Shown here: positions 1-7,430 of the stretch, piece by piece
How positions within the stretch are numbered: position 1 is the first letter of the stretch
Layout: every line of letters starts with the position of its first letter
DNA from: a virus
Reading direction: 5' to 3' (one strand)
IMG/VR virus record: IMGVR_UViG_3300027114_000004
Location: 1 to 55,590 of that record
DNA length: 55,590 bases
The notes under the pieces: model-generated
The model's database searches: none
What the model was told of the DNA's origin: nothing
Seen by the model: the letters and a program-made list of their open reading frames with translations, nothing else
Program-made: the position numbers and the translations under genes

Positions 1-252
1 GTCCCCGTCTATGTTGGGGGCAATAAGTTGACCTTCCGCAGTGTGGTCGCGGGAAAGAATGGCGTAGAATGTGCGTCGCAAGTCAACTGGCGCGAAGTCG
101 ATACTGCGGGAACGTTGGCACAAGTTGCCCGTGACTATCTCGTCTCCGAATTGGAGCGGGAAGTTCCCGAATGGTTCAATAACGAGCGCAAGGTGTACAA
201 GTCGGGTCGCGGCTCGGTTAGTGTTGACGTTCTCGAATCGCTCGGCCTCTAA
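1..252 (+). CDS. Hypothetical early protein, 5' end cut by window edge
   Basis: The reading frame is open from the first base of the window to a TAA at 250-252, giving 83 visible codons. A TTG at 28 could be used, but the frame continues upstream without a stop, so the gene most likely begins outside the window. The visible part is a mixed alpha/beta sequence ending in a charged C-terminus (VSVDVLESLGL). I do not recognise a family. It is followed by a GC-rich hairpin (267-287) and then another small gene, which fits a T7-like early region. Confidence 0.6.
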   Translation, partial: VPVYVGGNKLTFRSVVAGKNGVECASQVNWREVDTAGTLAQVARDYLVSELEREVPEWFNNERKVYKSGRGSVSVDVLESLGL

Positions 253-266
253 TCCCTTCAGGATGT

Positions 267-287
267 CGGGGGTGAAATTATCCCCCG
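267..287 (+). repeat. Intergenic hairpin element, copy 1
   Basis: A perfect 6-bp stem (CGGGGG / CCCCCG) closes the loop TGAAATTAT. A second copy at 862-884 has the same 9-nt loop on a different stem (GTTCGGG / CCCGAAC). Stem bases covary while the loop is kept, which argues for selection on RNA structure or on a bipartite protein site. It lies between two small genes about 45 nt before the next start. Confidence 0.6.
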
Positions 288-329
288 ATGTCCTTTCTGA
301 ATTGTTCGCCTCTAACATTTGGAGTCAAT

Positions 330-533
330 ATGTCCAAAGTCAATCCAAAGGTACGGGATGTCATGGCACCGATTGTGCGGATGCAAGTAAAGTCTGCGTG
401 TGAACTTCGCACGGAACGTGCCATGCGTGAAGCATTGGATAGTGTGGTCAAATGGTCGGGAGAATCCCGCGTAAAGTGTTTCGCGGCATTGTGTGCCAAG
501 TATCCGCAATTCAAACAATTGGGGAGTCTCTAA
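330..533 (+). CDS. Small hypothetical early protein (67 aa)
   Basis: I chose the ATG at 330, not the in-frame ATG at 288, because 330 is preceded by a clear GGAG (321-324) and 288 lies inside the upstream hairpin region. The product is basic and largely helical, with many K and R residues (KSACELRTERAMREAL). No known domain is visible. Its TAA overlaps the next ATG (TAATG), so the two genes are probably translationally coupled. Confidence 0.6.
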   Translation: MSKVNPKVRDVMAPIVRMQVKSACELRTERAMREALDSVVKWSGESRVKCFAALCAKYPQFKQLGSL

Positions 534-853
534 TGGTCAAGCCAGTACACTACCTTCGAACGTGTGTTGGGAATGTTAGTAGGATTGTTCCTGCGGAGTA
601 TGTTCACAAGCGGGAACAATGCGAAACGTGTGGTGACTATATCACCACAAAGTGTGTGGTGGCATTGGTTTGGGCCGATGTCGATAGGCCAATTGAGTGG
701 GGACGTGTGAATCCCGCAAGTGTTGGGATTAGTTGGGAGGATATTGAGTTGGCTGACTTTGTTCACACAAAGTGTCCTGCTCCCGTGTGGATTGTTCCAC
801 AAGGTTTCGATGTCGAGAATATCGACGGGATGTGGGGCGTAGAGTGTGACTAA
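533..853 (+). CDS. Small hypothetical protein with cysteine cluster (106 aa)
   Basis: The ATG at 533 overlaps the preceding stop and has GGGGAG just upstream. Near residues 30-45 is CETCGDYITTKC, and a further TKC lies near residue 84, so a small zinc-binding site is possible but not proven. Tryptophans and acidic residues dominate the C-terminal half. I recognise no family. It belongs to the early operon and is followed by the second intergenic hairpin. Confidence 0.6.
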   Translation: MVKPVHYLRTCVGNVSRIVPAEYVHKREQCETCGDYITTKCVVALVWADVDRPIEWGRVNPASVGISWEDIELADFVHTKCPAPVWIVPQGFDVENIDGMWGVECD

Positions 854-861
854 TCAGGAAT

Positions 862-884
862 GTTCGGGTGAAATTATCCCGAAC
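862..884 (+). repeat. Intergenic hairpin element, copy 2
   Basis: A perfect 7-bp stem GTTCGGG / CCCGAAC encloses the loop TGAAATTAT, identical to copy 1. It is followed by GTTTCTTTC and TTTCATCGTGTGT (890-902), a string repeated after the third copy. The pyrimidine-rich run could make it a weak intrinsic terminator, or it may be a promoter-linked or RNA-processing element. Confidence 0.6.
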
Positions 885-928
885 GTTTCTTTCATCGTGT
901 GTATTACTCGCAACTTTGGAGTCAAACA

Positions 929-1030
929 ATGTACGTGACTGAATTGTTCTTCTACTGTGCCGTGGCAATGTTTGTGACGGGATGTATTGTGGCTGGCAAC
1001 ATGATCTCTAACATTGAGGAGCGAAACTAA
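929..1030 (+). CDS. Tiny membrane peptide (33 aa)
   Basis: The ATG at 929 follows GGAGTCAAACA, the same leader seen before the gene at 330. The product has one hydrophobic stretch (LFFYCAVAMFVTGCIVAG) covering most of its length and a charged end (IEERN). It is therefore probably a single-pass inner-membrane peptide. The stop overlaps the next ATG (TAATG at 1028-1032). No family can be assigned at this length; early T7-like phages often carry such peptides. Confidence 0.5.
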   Translation: MYVTELFFYCAVAMFVTGCIVAGNMISNIEERN

Positions 1031-1356
1031 TGCGTCAAATTGAACATGCAATGTGCATCGCAATTCGTTCGAACAAGTATTTCAAGCGTGGAAATACGGA
1101 AGTGTTGGTCACGGATACGGGGTGCGAAGTATTCCTGTACGGGAATAACATCGCACGATATCACCGTCCGTCACACACTATGTTTGTGACAATGTGTGGG
1201 TGGAATACTAGCACAACAAAGTCACGAATCAATGCGCTCTTGCATTCGTTCGGAACTGGTGTGCGAGTGTATACGAAGAAGTTTGAGCCACACTATATGG
1301 TGTGTGGTCAATCGTTTGAATTTGAGAGCGAAGGACATATCTTCCTCTGCAACTAA
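1030..1356 (+). CDS. Hypothetical phage protein (108 aa)
   Basis: It starts at the ATG that overlaps the previous stop. The order of features is a strand-rich N-terminus, a YHRP segment, a GWNTSTTKSRINALL segment (about residues 58-72) and a C-terminal strand with FEFESEGHIFLC. The segment with W-x-T-x-TTK-x-RINAL resembles a pattern I know from many small phage proteins of unknown function, so it is probably a conserved phage family. No enzymatic motif is visible. Confidence 0.6.
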   Translation: MRQIEHAMCIAIRSNKYFKRGNTEVLVTDTGCEVFLYGNNIARYHRPSHTMFVTMCGWNTSTTKSRINALLHSFGTGVRVYTKKFEPHYMVCGQSFEFESEGHIFLCN

Positions 1357-1367
1357 TCTCGGAATGT

Positions 1368-1402
1368 GTGGGTAAAATATCCGATACGTTTCATCGTGTG
1401 TG
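1368..1402 (+). repeat. Intergenic element, copy 3 (degenerate)
   Basis: GGGTAAAATATCC at 1370-1382 matches the core of the hairpins at 267-287 and 862-884 with a shorter stem. It is followed by GATACGTTTCATCGTGTGT, nearly the same as the sequence after copy 2. All three copies lie between short early genes on the same strand. Confidence 0.45.
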
Positions 1403-1421
1403 TCTTTCCAAGGAGTAAGAA

Positions 1422-1760
1422 ATGTCCAAGGCCGAACAAGAACTTCGTGAGTGGTGTGAAGGTGTTGAGGCAGATAACGATACTCTTCGTTCCGATTTGG
1501 CACGTATCCAGAAGGAACGGAATGAATTCAGGGAACTTGTTAGTGATGCAATGCGATTTGCGGAACGTTGTGCCTTGAAGTGTGAGGAACTCAACAGGGA
1601 GGCAAAGGAACTCCAACGTATGTATTGCCACGCGGCAGCATTGATTGGTCGATGTACCCCAAATCAGATCGCGAAGCAACAAGGTTGGGACTGTTTCTAC
1701 AATGATTTAGTTGACGCGAACGTAAACAACCAAGACTTCCGTACCACGGACATGGGCTAA
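1422..1760 (+). CDS. Coiled-coil hypothetical protein (112 aa)
   Basis: The ATG at 1422 follows AAGGAGTAAGA. Residues 1-65 are strongly helical and charged, with heptad-like leucines (an EELNREAKELQRM-type pattern), consistent with a coiled coil. The C-terminus contains AKQQGWDCF. A very similar AKRRGWDCL follows a coiled coil in the gene at 11161-11406, so the two may share a C-terminal motif. The function is unknown. Confidence 0.6.
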   Translation: MSKAEQELREWCEGVEADNDTLRSDLARIQKERNEFRELVSDAMRFAERCALKCEELNREAKELQRMYCHAAALIGRCTPNQIAKQQGWDCFYNDLVDANVNNQDFRTTDMG

Positions 1761-1772
1761 GGAGACAAACTA

Positions 1773-2243
1773 ATGGGCTACTATGTTTCGACAGAACGTT
1801 CAGACATCTCAATCAGTGACAAGGATTTGTTCGTTGAATGTGTCAAGCGGATGTTCTCTCCTGAGAATATCGCCAAGTATGGCGAGACATATTCGTGGGG
1901 AGATGACGAAAGTGTTGTGAAGTCTCTCAAGTTCATTTCCCCCGACGATGTGGACATGGCGTTCGTCAAAGATTCTGTTGTCCGAATCTTCGATCTCTTC
2001 GGATATGCCGTTGATGAGTGTGGAGATGGGTCTATTCAGATTAGTAAGGATGGCAAGTGGGGAGACGATGAATTGTTCTTCTCAACTATTGCCCCTGCGA
2101 TTGGTGATGGTAGTTATGTTGACATTGTTGGAGAGTGTGGCGAACGTTGGCGATATGAATACCACGAAGGTGTTTGTTATCTCCGTGAGTGCAACGAAGT
2201 CAAGTGGGTATTTGATCCCGCAATTCAACTGAAAGGACTGTGA
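1773..2243 (+). CDS. Hypothetical protein (156 aa)
   Basis: The ATG at 1773 follows AAGGAGACAAACTA. The C-terminal half reads as a small beta domain: SIQISKDG, then FFSTIAPAIGDGSYVDIVG, then RWRYEYHEGVCYL. This 'IAP - DGSY - GE - WRY' layout occurs in small phage proteins of unknown function. It is acidic overall. Its TGA overlaps the next ATG (TGATG). Confidence 0.6.
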   Translation: MGYYVSTERSDISISDKDLFVECVKRMFSPENIAKYGETYSWGDDESVVKSLKFISPDDVDMAFVKDSVVRIFDLFGYAVDECGDGSIQISKDGKWGDDELFFSTIAPAIGDGSYVDIVGECGERWRYEYHEGVCYLRECNEVKWVFDPAIQLKGL

Positions 2244-2548
2244 TGAACAAGTATACGATCTACATTCCGTTCTACATTGCTGACGAAACTGGCAACCCTA
2301 GTGTGTGTGCCAAACAAATTGGTCTGTCGATTGTCGAGGAGATTGTCAACGAAACTGGAGGTGCAACTGTCACCGAAGGTAAGGGGTACTGGAGTAACGG
2401 GAAGCACATCGTCAATGAAAGTGTGTTCATTGTCGAAACGTGTGCAGAATCTCTCAACACACAACGTCTTGCAGCAAGTATCAAGTTGCAACTGAACCAA
2501 CAAAGTGTTCTCATTCTTCGCCAAGAAGTGGAGTCTTTCTTCCTATGA
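2243..2548 (+). CDS. Hypothetical protein (101 aa)
   Basis: I prefer the ATG at 2243, which overlaps the previous TGA, to the GTG one codon earlier. Upstream AAAGGACTG provides a ribosome site. The protein looks like a compact alpha/beta fold with a G-x-GYW loop near residue 50 (GKGYWSNGK) followed by a strand ending FIVETC and a helix. No catalytic residues are evident. The gene ends in an ATGA overlap with the next. Confidence 0.55.
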   Translation: MNKYTIYIPFYIADETGNPSVCAKQIGLSIVEEIVNETGGATVTEGKGYWSNGKHIVNESVFIVETCAESLNTQRLAASIKLQLNQQSVLILRQEVESFFL

Positions 2549-2718
2549 ATACCACGACATACATTTCTGACAATCTTGTTCAGTCAGCAATGTTCGGGAT
2601 TCGTAACGAGCGGGAGTATAACTTGTGGCAGTTTGTCCAGTCTAACTTCTGGTTGAACGATACTGAATCTACCATTCTCGCAGACCTTATTGAGGAGTAC
2701 AACAATGAAAGCGTATAA
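2545..2718 (+). CDS. Small hypothetical protein (57 aa)
   Basis: The start at 2545 overlaps the previous stop as ATGA, which supports coupled translation. The product is acidic and helical (REYNLWQFVQSNFWLN, then ILADLIEEYNNES). Its 3' end carries the GAGGAG that serves the next gene and overlaps that gene by 14 nt. I recognise no family. Confidence 0.5.
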   Translation: MNTTTYISDNLVQSAMFGIRNEREYNLWQFVQSNFWLNDTESTILADLIEEYNNESV

Positions 2719-2989
2719 CATCTACACCAGTAATCGTGAATCAATTGCTGTCGATCTGTCTGTGATGTCTGATGATGGTCGAGACTATCAAGGTCTGTTG
2801 ACCGTCTATCTTTCACGGTGCTATCGTAAGAGCGGTATGACGTGGGACGTATCTTTCGTCCGCTATAAGGATGGGACTGAACATCGGCATGAACCAACTC
2901 TGAAGATTGAATTCTTCGAGCAACTGTGGGTAGCCGCAATGTTTGAACCCGAACGTCTTCTTCAATACTATACGGAGGTCACCAAGTGA
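2705..2989 (+). CDS. Hypothetical protein (94 aa)
   Basis: The ATG at 2705 is preceded by GAGGAGTACAAC, so I use it over the in-frame ATG at 2690. The sequence suggests alternating strands (AYNIYTSNRES, LLTVYLSRCY, WDVSFVRYKDG) and a C-terminal helix. The stop overlaps the following GTG start. No motif gives a function. Confidence 0.55.
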   Translation: MKAYNIYTSNRESIAVDLSVMSDDGRDYQGLLTVYLSRCYRKSGMTWDVSFVRYKDGTEHRHEPTLKIEFFEQLWVAAMFEPERLLQYYTEVTK

Positions 2990-3231
2990 ATCACTATATC
3001 GGTCTGCTCTATGTCGAATCTAGTTTGGGAGATTTGAAGGATGCGTGTGAGGATCTAGGTATTATCCCACAGAATGTGGAGATTGAAGAGGGTGTGTGTT
3101 TCTTCGATGTCCATCTTCTCACTTCAGATAACTACGAAGATCCTGAAATGTACTTCGATTCTTTGGCACGTGACTTGTCCGAATACATGAACCGCGAAGT
3201 TGTCCTCGAAGATATCGAGGAGGAGAACTAA
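2986..3231 (+). CDS. Acidic hypothetical protein (81 aa)
   Basis: It starts with GTG at 2986 overlapping the preceding stop (GTGA), with GGAGG at 2974-2978 upstream. The protein is strongly acidic, especially its C-terminus (VVLEDIEEEN). A ferredoxin-like beta-alpha-beta pattern is possible (YIGLLYVES, CFFDVHLLT). The function is unknown. Confidence 0.55.
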   Translation: MNHYIGLLYVESSLGDLKDACEDLGIIPQNVEIEEGVCFFDVHLLTSDNYEDPEMYFDSLARDLSEYMNREVVLEDIEEEN

Positions 3232-3375
3232 ATGACCAACGAGAAGATTGATATTACATTGTTGCTCAAGCGTCTTGAAACTGATTACCCTCTCAACTAC
3301 AATGTGAATGTGTTGCGAGAAGCGGCACGGGTTATTCGAGAACTCCAACTGGAGAAGAAGAATGGACAACAATAA
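3232..3375 (+). CDS. Small helical hypothetical protein (47 aa)
   Basis: The ATG at 3232 directly follows the previous TAA and has GAGGAGAAC upstream. It encodes a short helical protein with LLLKRLETDYPLN and a basic tail (LQLEKKNGQQ). It overlaps the next start by 14 nt. The tight coupling on both sides makes it a likely real gene. Confidence 0.5.
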   Translation: MTNEKIDITLLLKRLETDYPLNYNVNVLREAARVIRELQLEKKNGQQ

Positions 3376-3499
3376 CTATGTATCGTTCGATGGTAAGTGG
3401 TGGAATGTCTTTGTTGCAGGGGAATGTATTGACGGGTTTCGAGAAGAGGATGATGCTCATCTCTTTCTTAGCCATGTGTTGAGGTATCAGAATGTATGA
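3362..3499 (+). CDS. Small hypothetical protein (45 aa)
   Basis: The ATG at 3362 sits within the end of the previous gene, with GGAGAAGAAG upstream. The product reads as two or three strands (YVSFDGKWWNVFVAG) and a helix. It overlaps the next start by 8 nt. No family is recognisable. Confidence 0.45.
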   Translation: MDNNNYVSFDGKWWNVFVAGECIDGFREEDDAHLFLSHVLRYQNV

Positions 3500-3584
3500 T
3501 CCAATTCCGTGGGGACAAATCGTTTTGATCTTTGTGATTATCGGTATCGGTATCTACTTCAGCAAGGATGATAACAATGGATAA
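3492..3584 (+). CDS. Tiny membrane peptide (30 aa)
   Basis: The ATG at 3492 overlaps the end of the preceding gene. The product has a single strongly hydrophobic helix (IVLIFVIIGIGIYF) followed by SKDDNNG, giving a predicted single-pass membrane peptide. Its end overlaps the next gene by 8 nt. It resembles the peptide at 929-1030 in design, not in sequence. Confidence 0.45.
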   Translation: MYDPIPWGQIVLIFVIIGIGIYFSKDDNNG

Positions 3585-3936
3585 AGATGTCAAGAAGCTT
3601 TGGATTGATGCGCTTCGTTCGGGCAAGTATCGGCAGGGAAAGTTTGCTCTGAACTATCAGGATCGCTTCTGCTGTCTCGGTGTGTTGTGTGATCTGTACG
3701 ATCAGCAACGATGTGGTGATACACTGTGGTACCACCACGACAACGGAGTGAAGGGTATTGGTGGAAGTCTTCACCATCTTCCTGTTCCAGTTCGTGAGTG
3801 GGCTGATATTGAATCGTATGATCCTCCCGTTATTTATGACGGTCGGACTATGGTTATCAGCGATCTGAATGACCATGAGAGACTTTCGTTTGAAGATCTT
3901 GCAAACATCATTGAACAACAAGGAGATCAGTTCTAA
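3577..3936 (+). CDS. CCLGVLC-motif phage protein (119 aa)
   Basis: The ATG at 3577 is preceded by AAGGATGATAAC; an ATG at 3568 is possible. The order is LWIDALRSGKYRQGK, then FCCLGVLCDLY near residue 32, then a VPVREWADI segment and a C-terminal LNDHERLSFEDLANIIE. This layout defines a small protein found across many phages and some bacteria, whose role is not established. It is in the early operon with TAATG coupling to the next gene. Confidence 0.7.
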   Translation: MDKDVKKLWIDALRSGKYRQGKFALNYQDRFCCLGVLCDLYDQQRCGDTLWYHHDNGVKGIGGSLHHLPVPVREWADIESYDPPVIYDGRTMVISDLNDHERLSFEDLANIIEQQGDQF

Positions 3937-4364
3937 TGTCTAAGTATGTTGATTCGTTCTTTACTGTTCTGAAACTCGACTATAATGGTGGCTGGGAATT
4001 GGTTGACTCTATCAAGGGTCTTATCAGCGATGAGATCAATGATCTCTCCATGAGTGTTGACGATATCAAGAAGGAACTTGAAGACTCTGTTAGTCAGGCT
4101 GTGTCTAAGGAAGTTAACGAGACAATCAATGACGCTGTGTATGACTTGCGTTGTAACCTTGAGTACACAATGACGCAGATGGTGAATGATTGTGTTGACT
4201 CGGTTGTGTGCCAGTCTGATACGCTTGAACGGGCTGCGGAAAGTGCGGTCGATGAGTACCTTGACAACAACCTCGACTTCTTTGTGCGACGTTACTTGGA
4301 GTCTGAGCGTGGTAAGCAATGGCTCAAGGATGTTCTCAAGGAAGGAGATGTTAATGTTCAATGA
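3936..4364 (+). CDS. Acidic helical hypothetical protein (142 aa)
   Basis: It starts at the ATG overlapping the previous stop, with AAGGAGATC upstream. The protein is mostly helical and acidic, with repeated D/E-rich segments (SVDDIKKELEDSVSQAV) that could form a coiled coil. No domain is recognised. Its 3' end contains AAGGAGATG, the ribosome site for the next gene. Confidence 0.6.
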   Translation: MSKYVDSFFTVLKLDYNGGWELVDSIKGLISDEINDLSMSVDDIKKELEDSVSQAVSKEVNETINDAVYDLRCNLEYTMTQMVNDCVDSVVCQSDTLERAAESAVDEYLDNNLDFFVRRYLESERGKQWLKDVLKEGDVNVQ

Positions 4365-4545
4365 CGAATTCGGAGAGTTTGTGAACGACGATACTGGTCG
4401 AGACGAATGGGATGGAGGAATGTGGGATATGTTTATTGACGAATATCATTGCACGGATTACTGGGTAGATACTGACGCATTGATGGACGAAGGTACCTTC
4501 GAAGATGACATTGAGGTGGAGGAAGAAGACGGTGATTGTGGATAA
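4354..4545 (+). CDS. Very acidic small protein upstream of RNA polymerase (63 aa)
   Basis: The ATG at 4354 lies 7 nt after AAGGAG. I count 25 D/E residues of 63 and only one arginine, for a net charge near -24. Aromatic residues are interspersed (DEWDGGMWDMFIDEYH). Small acidic phage proteins of this kind include DNA mimics such as T7 Ocr and host-RNA-polymerase inhibitors such as T7 gp2, but there is no sequence match here, so such a role is only an inference from composition and early position. Confidence 0.55.
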   Translation: MFNDEFGEFVNDDTGRDEWDGGMWDMFIDEYHCTDYWVDTDALMDEGTFEDDIEVEEEDGDCG

Positions 4546-4572
4546 CTTGTGAACCACCAGTCCCTGATTCCG

Positions 4573-4600
4573 TGCTAGGAATCCAACGGTTGGACTCCAA
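4573..4600 (+). promoter_or_regulatory. Hairpin in leader of the RNA polymerase gene
   Basis: The 83-nt gap before the polymerase gene contains GGA-a-TCCAA-cgg-TTGGA-c-TCC, an inverted repeat with one mismatch and a 3-nt loop. No T-run follows, so a terminator is unlikely. T7 has an RNase III site in the same place; a processing site or a translational control element is plausible. The rest of the gap is A-rich and ends in AGAAAGAACATAA before the ATG. Confidence 0.4.
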
Positions 4601-4628
4601 TAACTAAACCAAAACAGAAAGAACATAA

Positions 4629-7025
4629 ATGAACAATCTCTGTTATGGTAAGAAGTGGATAGCAGAAAAGAATAAGGAACATAAACTTAATCTTAATGCT
4701 GTCATAGAAGAAGCAATGGCTGATAAGTCTATCATGGATTACTGTAAGGAACGTAATAGAATCCTTGGAGTACCTGAAACAGATTTATGTTATGCTCTGG
4801 TAGACAAGACTGAACAAGCCATTGAGGAATATCTTAGCGAGTTATCTAAGAGAAACCTTTCTTGGATTACCCCGATCTACAAACTTGGATCTAGGACTGT
4901 CTCTGCTATCATTGTCTCTACGTATTTGGATTTTGTGTTTGTTGATGGCTCTCTTCCTAAGTTACAGTCAGTCATCAAACATATGCGTGTCAACCTTGAA
5001 CTCGCAAGTACATTCCATCAAGCACGTTCAGACCACTCGGGTGCGTGGGTTCTTGCTTCACGTTCTCTTGGAACAAAGTGGACGAAGCGTCAGATGCAAC
5101 AGTTTATGAAGACACATAGTGCATCTGTTGATTGCAGAATCCCAAAGAAGGATGGAGATACCTTGTGTCTTCATCTTATCGAGGTGTTAATCAAGGTAGG
5201 GTTGTGTGTTGAACGTCACTCTTACGACAGTAAGGGAAACAGAACAACGTGGTTGATGCCATCTGATTCTGTCACGGATAACTTGAATGCCGTGCATGAA
5301 GAACTTATGGCAATGGCAAAGATTATCTATGCCCCCATGATTGTTCCACCAGTACGTCACACAATCAACGAGTGTGGTGGTACACATTCACCACATCTCC
5401 GCAAGGGTATTGTGTCATCGTCGTATCTCTTCTTTCAAGACGATACGTATAAGACTAAGTATGTGGGATCAGAGCCATCGTCCAAGTGTGTCGAGGCTGC
5501 TAATCGTTTGATGTCTACCGAATGGTGTGTCAACGAGCGTGTGTTCGAGGTGATGAAGAATCTATTCGAGAACAACACTAGGGTTGGCAACCTTCCATCA
5601 TATGAACCCGATCCTAAATTGTTTTCTGATTCGGGAAACGAAGAAAGTATTCGGGTTAATCTCTGGAAGGATTGGTTCAGACGATTGAATGACACCGTGC
5701 GTATGCACCTTCGATTGAAGATTGCAAACGATATGATTGGTCATGGATATTTCTATCATGGTTGGACGTTCGACTTTCGTGGTCGAGCCTATGCCTTGTC
5801 TGATCTGTTGTCCCCACAATCGGGAGATCACGACAAGTCATTGCTGTTGTTTGCCAATCCCATGAAGCAAACACCTGACGGCTTGTATTGGTTGAAGGTA
5901 CAGGTTGCGAATCTGTTTGACCAAGACAAGTTACCATTCGCTGATCGTGTGGCATGGGTGGATAAGAACATGGATATGCTACGCTGTATCCATAACGATC
6001 CATACGGTACGGTTCGTTTGTGGGCAGACGATAAGCCAAAGAAGAATCAATCCTTCCAACGTCTTGCTGCTGTGTTCGAGTTGTTTCGTACTGATGGTAT
6101 GACACAACTTCCGATTGGTATGGATGGTTCATGTAATGGTATCCAACATTGGGCTGCTATTGCAAGAGATCCAGTCATCGGTGCTATGGTTAATCTGTTA
6201 CCATCAGATAAGCCAGGAGATGCTTACTCAGTTGTTGCCAAGTCTGTGACTGCTAGTGTTGCAGCGTGTGTTGGCAAGGATGATTGGGCAACGATCTTTA
6301 TGGAGTACTGGAAGGGATCTGTTGGTCGCGGTGTTGTGAAGCGAGCTGTTATGACAGATCCTTACGGTGTCACTAGGCGTGGCATTGTGGACGGTCTAGT
6401 GAATGATGGCAACCTGTTGTTCATCGACATCAAGGAACGACACAAGGCTGCTAACTATCTAGCCGACCACATCATCAAGGCTATGGATCATCTGTTGAAG
6501 ATTCCAAACCAAGGTAAGTTGTGGCTTAAGGAAGTCACGAAGATTGCTGCTGAAATGAACAAGCACCTTGCTTGGGTAACACCTACTGGGTTCCTTGTTC
6601 GTCACCGATACTATCCGATGATAAACAGATCGGTTGATATCTATACGTTGGTCAAGCGTCGGCAAGTTTTGTTCGCTGAGTTTGATCGCTATGCTGTTCA
6701 CCCGCGACGTGCAAAGAATGGTATCTCACCAAACGTCATCCACTCCTTCGATGCTGCACACATGGTCAACACCATCTGTGAGATGGCAGATGAGGGTATC
6801 GAAGACTTCTCGTTTATCCACGACTCGTATGGTTGCCATGCGCCACTGGTAAACAAGATGCGTGAGATTACCAAGCGCAAGTTTGTTGAACTCCACAGTG
6901 AGAATCTGCTAGCAAATCTTAAGGAGCAATTAGAAAAGTATCTTGGTGTTGAGTTGCCACCCGTTCCTGAAACGGGTACGCTTGACATCAACAAGGTATT
7001 AGAAAGTGAGTACTTCTTCCATTGA
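4629..7025 (+). CDS. Phage single-subunit DNA-directed RNA polymerase (T7 gp1-like)
   Basis: This enzyme would transcribe the phage middle and late genes from phage-specific promoters. The 798 residues are somewhat shorter than T7 RNA polymerase (883). The palm motif MDGSCNGIQHWAAIARDP places the first catalytic aspartate at D499, VKRAVMTDPYG gives the nucleotide-binding lysine K571 and tyrosine Y579, and IHDSYGCHAP gives the second aspartate D732. HSFDAAHM precedes it as in T7. The C-terminus ends YFFH, in place of the T7 FAFA. The gene marks the early/middle boundary. I could not derive its promoter sequence by eye. Confidence 0.97.
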   Translation: MNNLCYGKKWIAEKNKEHKLNLNAVIEEAMADKSIMDYCKERNRILGVPETDLCYALVDKTEQAIEEYLSELSKRNLSWITPIYKLGSRTVSAIIVSTYLDFVFVDGSLPKLQSVIKHMRVNLELASTFHQARSDHSGAWVLASRSLGTKWTKRQMQQFMKTHSASVDCRIPKKDGDTLCLHLIEVLIKVGLCVERHSYDSKGNRTTWLMPSDSVTDNLNAVHEELMAMAKIIYAPMIVPPVRHTINECGGTHSPHLRKGIVSSSYLFFQDDTYKTKYVGSEPSSKCVEAANRLMSTEWCVNERVFEVMKNLFENNTRVGNLPSYEPDPKLFSDSGNEESIRVNLWKDWFRRLNDTVRMHLRLKIANDMIGHGYFYHGWTFDFRGRAYALSDLLSPQSGDHDKSLLLFANPMKQTPDGLYWLKVQVANLFDQDKLPFADRVAWVDKNMDMLRCIHNDPYGTVRLWADDKPKKNQSFQRLAAVFELFRTDGMTQLPIGMDGSCNGIQHWAAIARDPVIGAMVNLLPSDKPGDAYSVVAKSVTASVAACVGKDDWATIFMEYWKGSVGRGVVKRAVMTDPYGVTRRGIVDGLVNDGNLLFIDIKERHKAANYLADHIIKAMDHLLKIPNQGKLWLKEVTKIAAEMNKHLAWVTPTGFLVRHRYYPMINRSVDIYTLVKRRQVLFAEFDRYAVHPRRAKNGISPNVIHSFDAAHMVNTICEMADEGIEDFSFIHDSYGCHAPLVNKMREITKRKFVELHSENLLANLKEQLEKYLGVELPPVPETGTLDINKVLESEYFFH

Positions 7026-7249
7026 AAGTACACATCGTAGATAATGAAGGGGCAATCGAAGAAGCAGTCAAGTCTATTCACAAGGCTATGATTGACAAGA
7101 AGAAGACAGAAGTAACCCTGAGTTTCATGTGTCCTAGTGACTTCATGCACACTCAGTTCCTATCCTACTTAGCCAAGTATCTTGGCGCAAAGAAAGCAAA
7201 GAAGGCTACGCATGTCAAAGTTGACATCTACATCGAAGAACAAAGTTGA
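7022..7249 (+). CDS. Small hypothetical protein (75 aa)
   Basis: The frame starts with TTG at 7022 overlapping the polymerase stop (TTGA). No good ribosome site precedes it, so the start is uncertain. The product is lysine-rich in its middle (MIDKKKTEVTLSF) and could form an alpha/beta fold. It overlaps the next gene by 38 nt. No family is recognised. Confidence 0.45.
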   Translation: MKVHIVDNEGAIEEAVKSIHKAMIDKKKTEVTLSFMCPSDFMHTQFLSYLAKYLGAKKAKKATHVKVDIYIEEQS

Positions 7250-7430
7250 ATTGAATGGACGAAGCTATCGTACTGGAGATCTCTACGATAGTTGGAACGT
7301 GCATCAACAAGCACACTTCGATGGCACTGGCATTAATGTTTACGCACCTATCCCACAAAAGGATGGGCCTCCGCTTCCATCCCTCGCTGAACAATGGCGA
7401 GAGGAATATAAGAACAGGAAGAATAAATGA
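7212..7430 (+). CDS. Small hypothetical protein (72 aa)
   Basis: I use the ATG at 7212, which lies 5 nt after AAGAAGG; a TTG at 7182 would extend it. The product contains YRTGDLYDSWNVHQQAHF and a proline-rich stretch before a basic C-terminus (EEYKNRKNK). It ends in an overlap with the phosphoesterase start. No function can be assigned. Confidence 0.5.
   Translation: MSKLTSTSKNKVELNGRSYRTGDLYDSWNVHQQAHFDGTGINVYAPIPQKDGPPLPSLAEQWREEYKNRKNK

Noticed and set aside
3933-4361. Minus-strand ORF of 142 codons exactly opposite the gene at 3936-4364
   Set aside because: It mirrors a plus-strand gene with good ribosome site and TAATG coupling; the composition is that of an antisense shadow and all other genes are on the plus strand.
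4546-4628. Phage RNA polymerase promoter in the main gaps
   Set aside because: I compared the gaps at 4546, 10118, 12626, 30403, 43724 and 51753 by eye and found no 20-nt motif shared by all, so no late promoter is reported.
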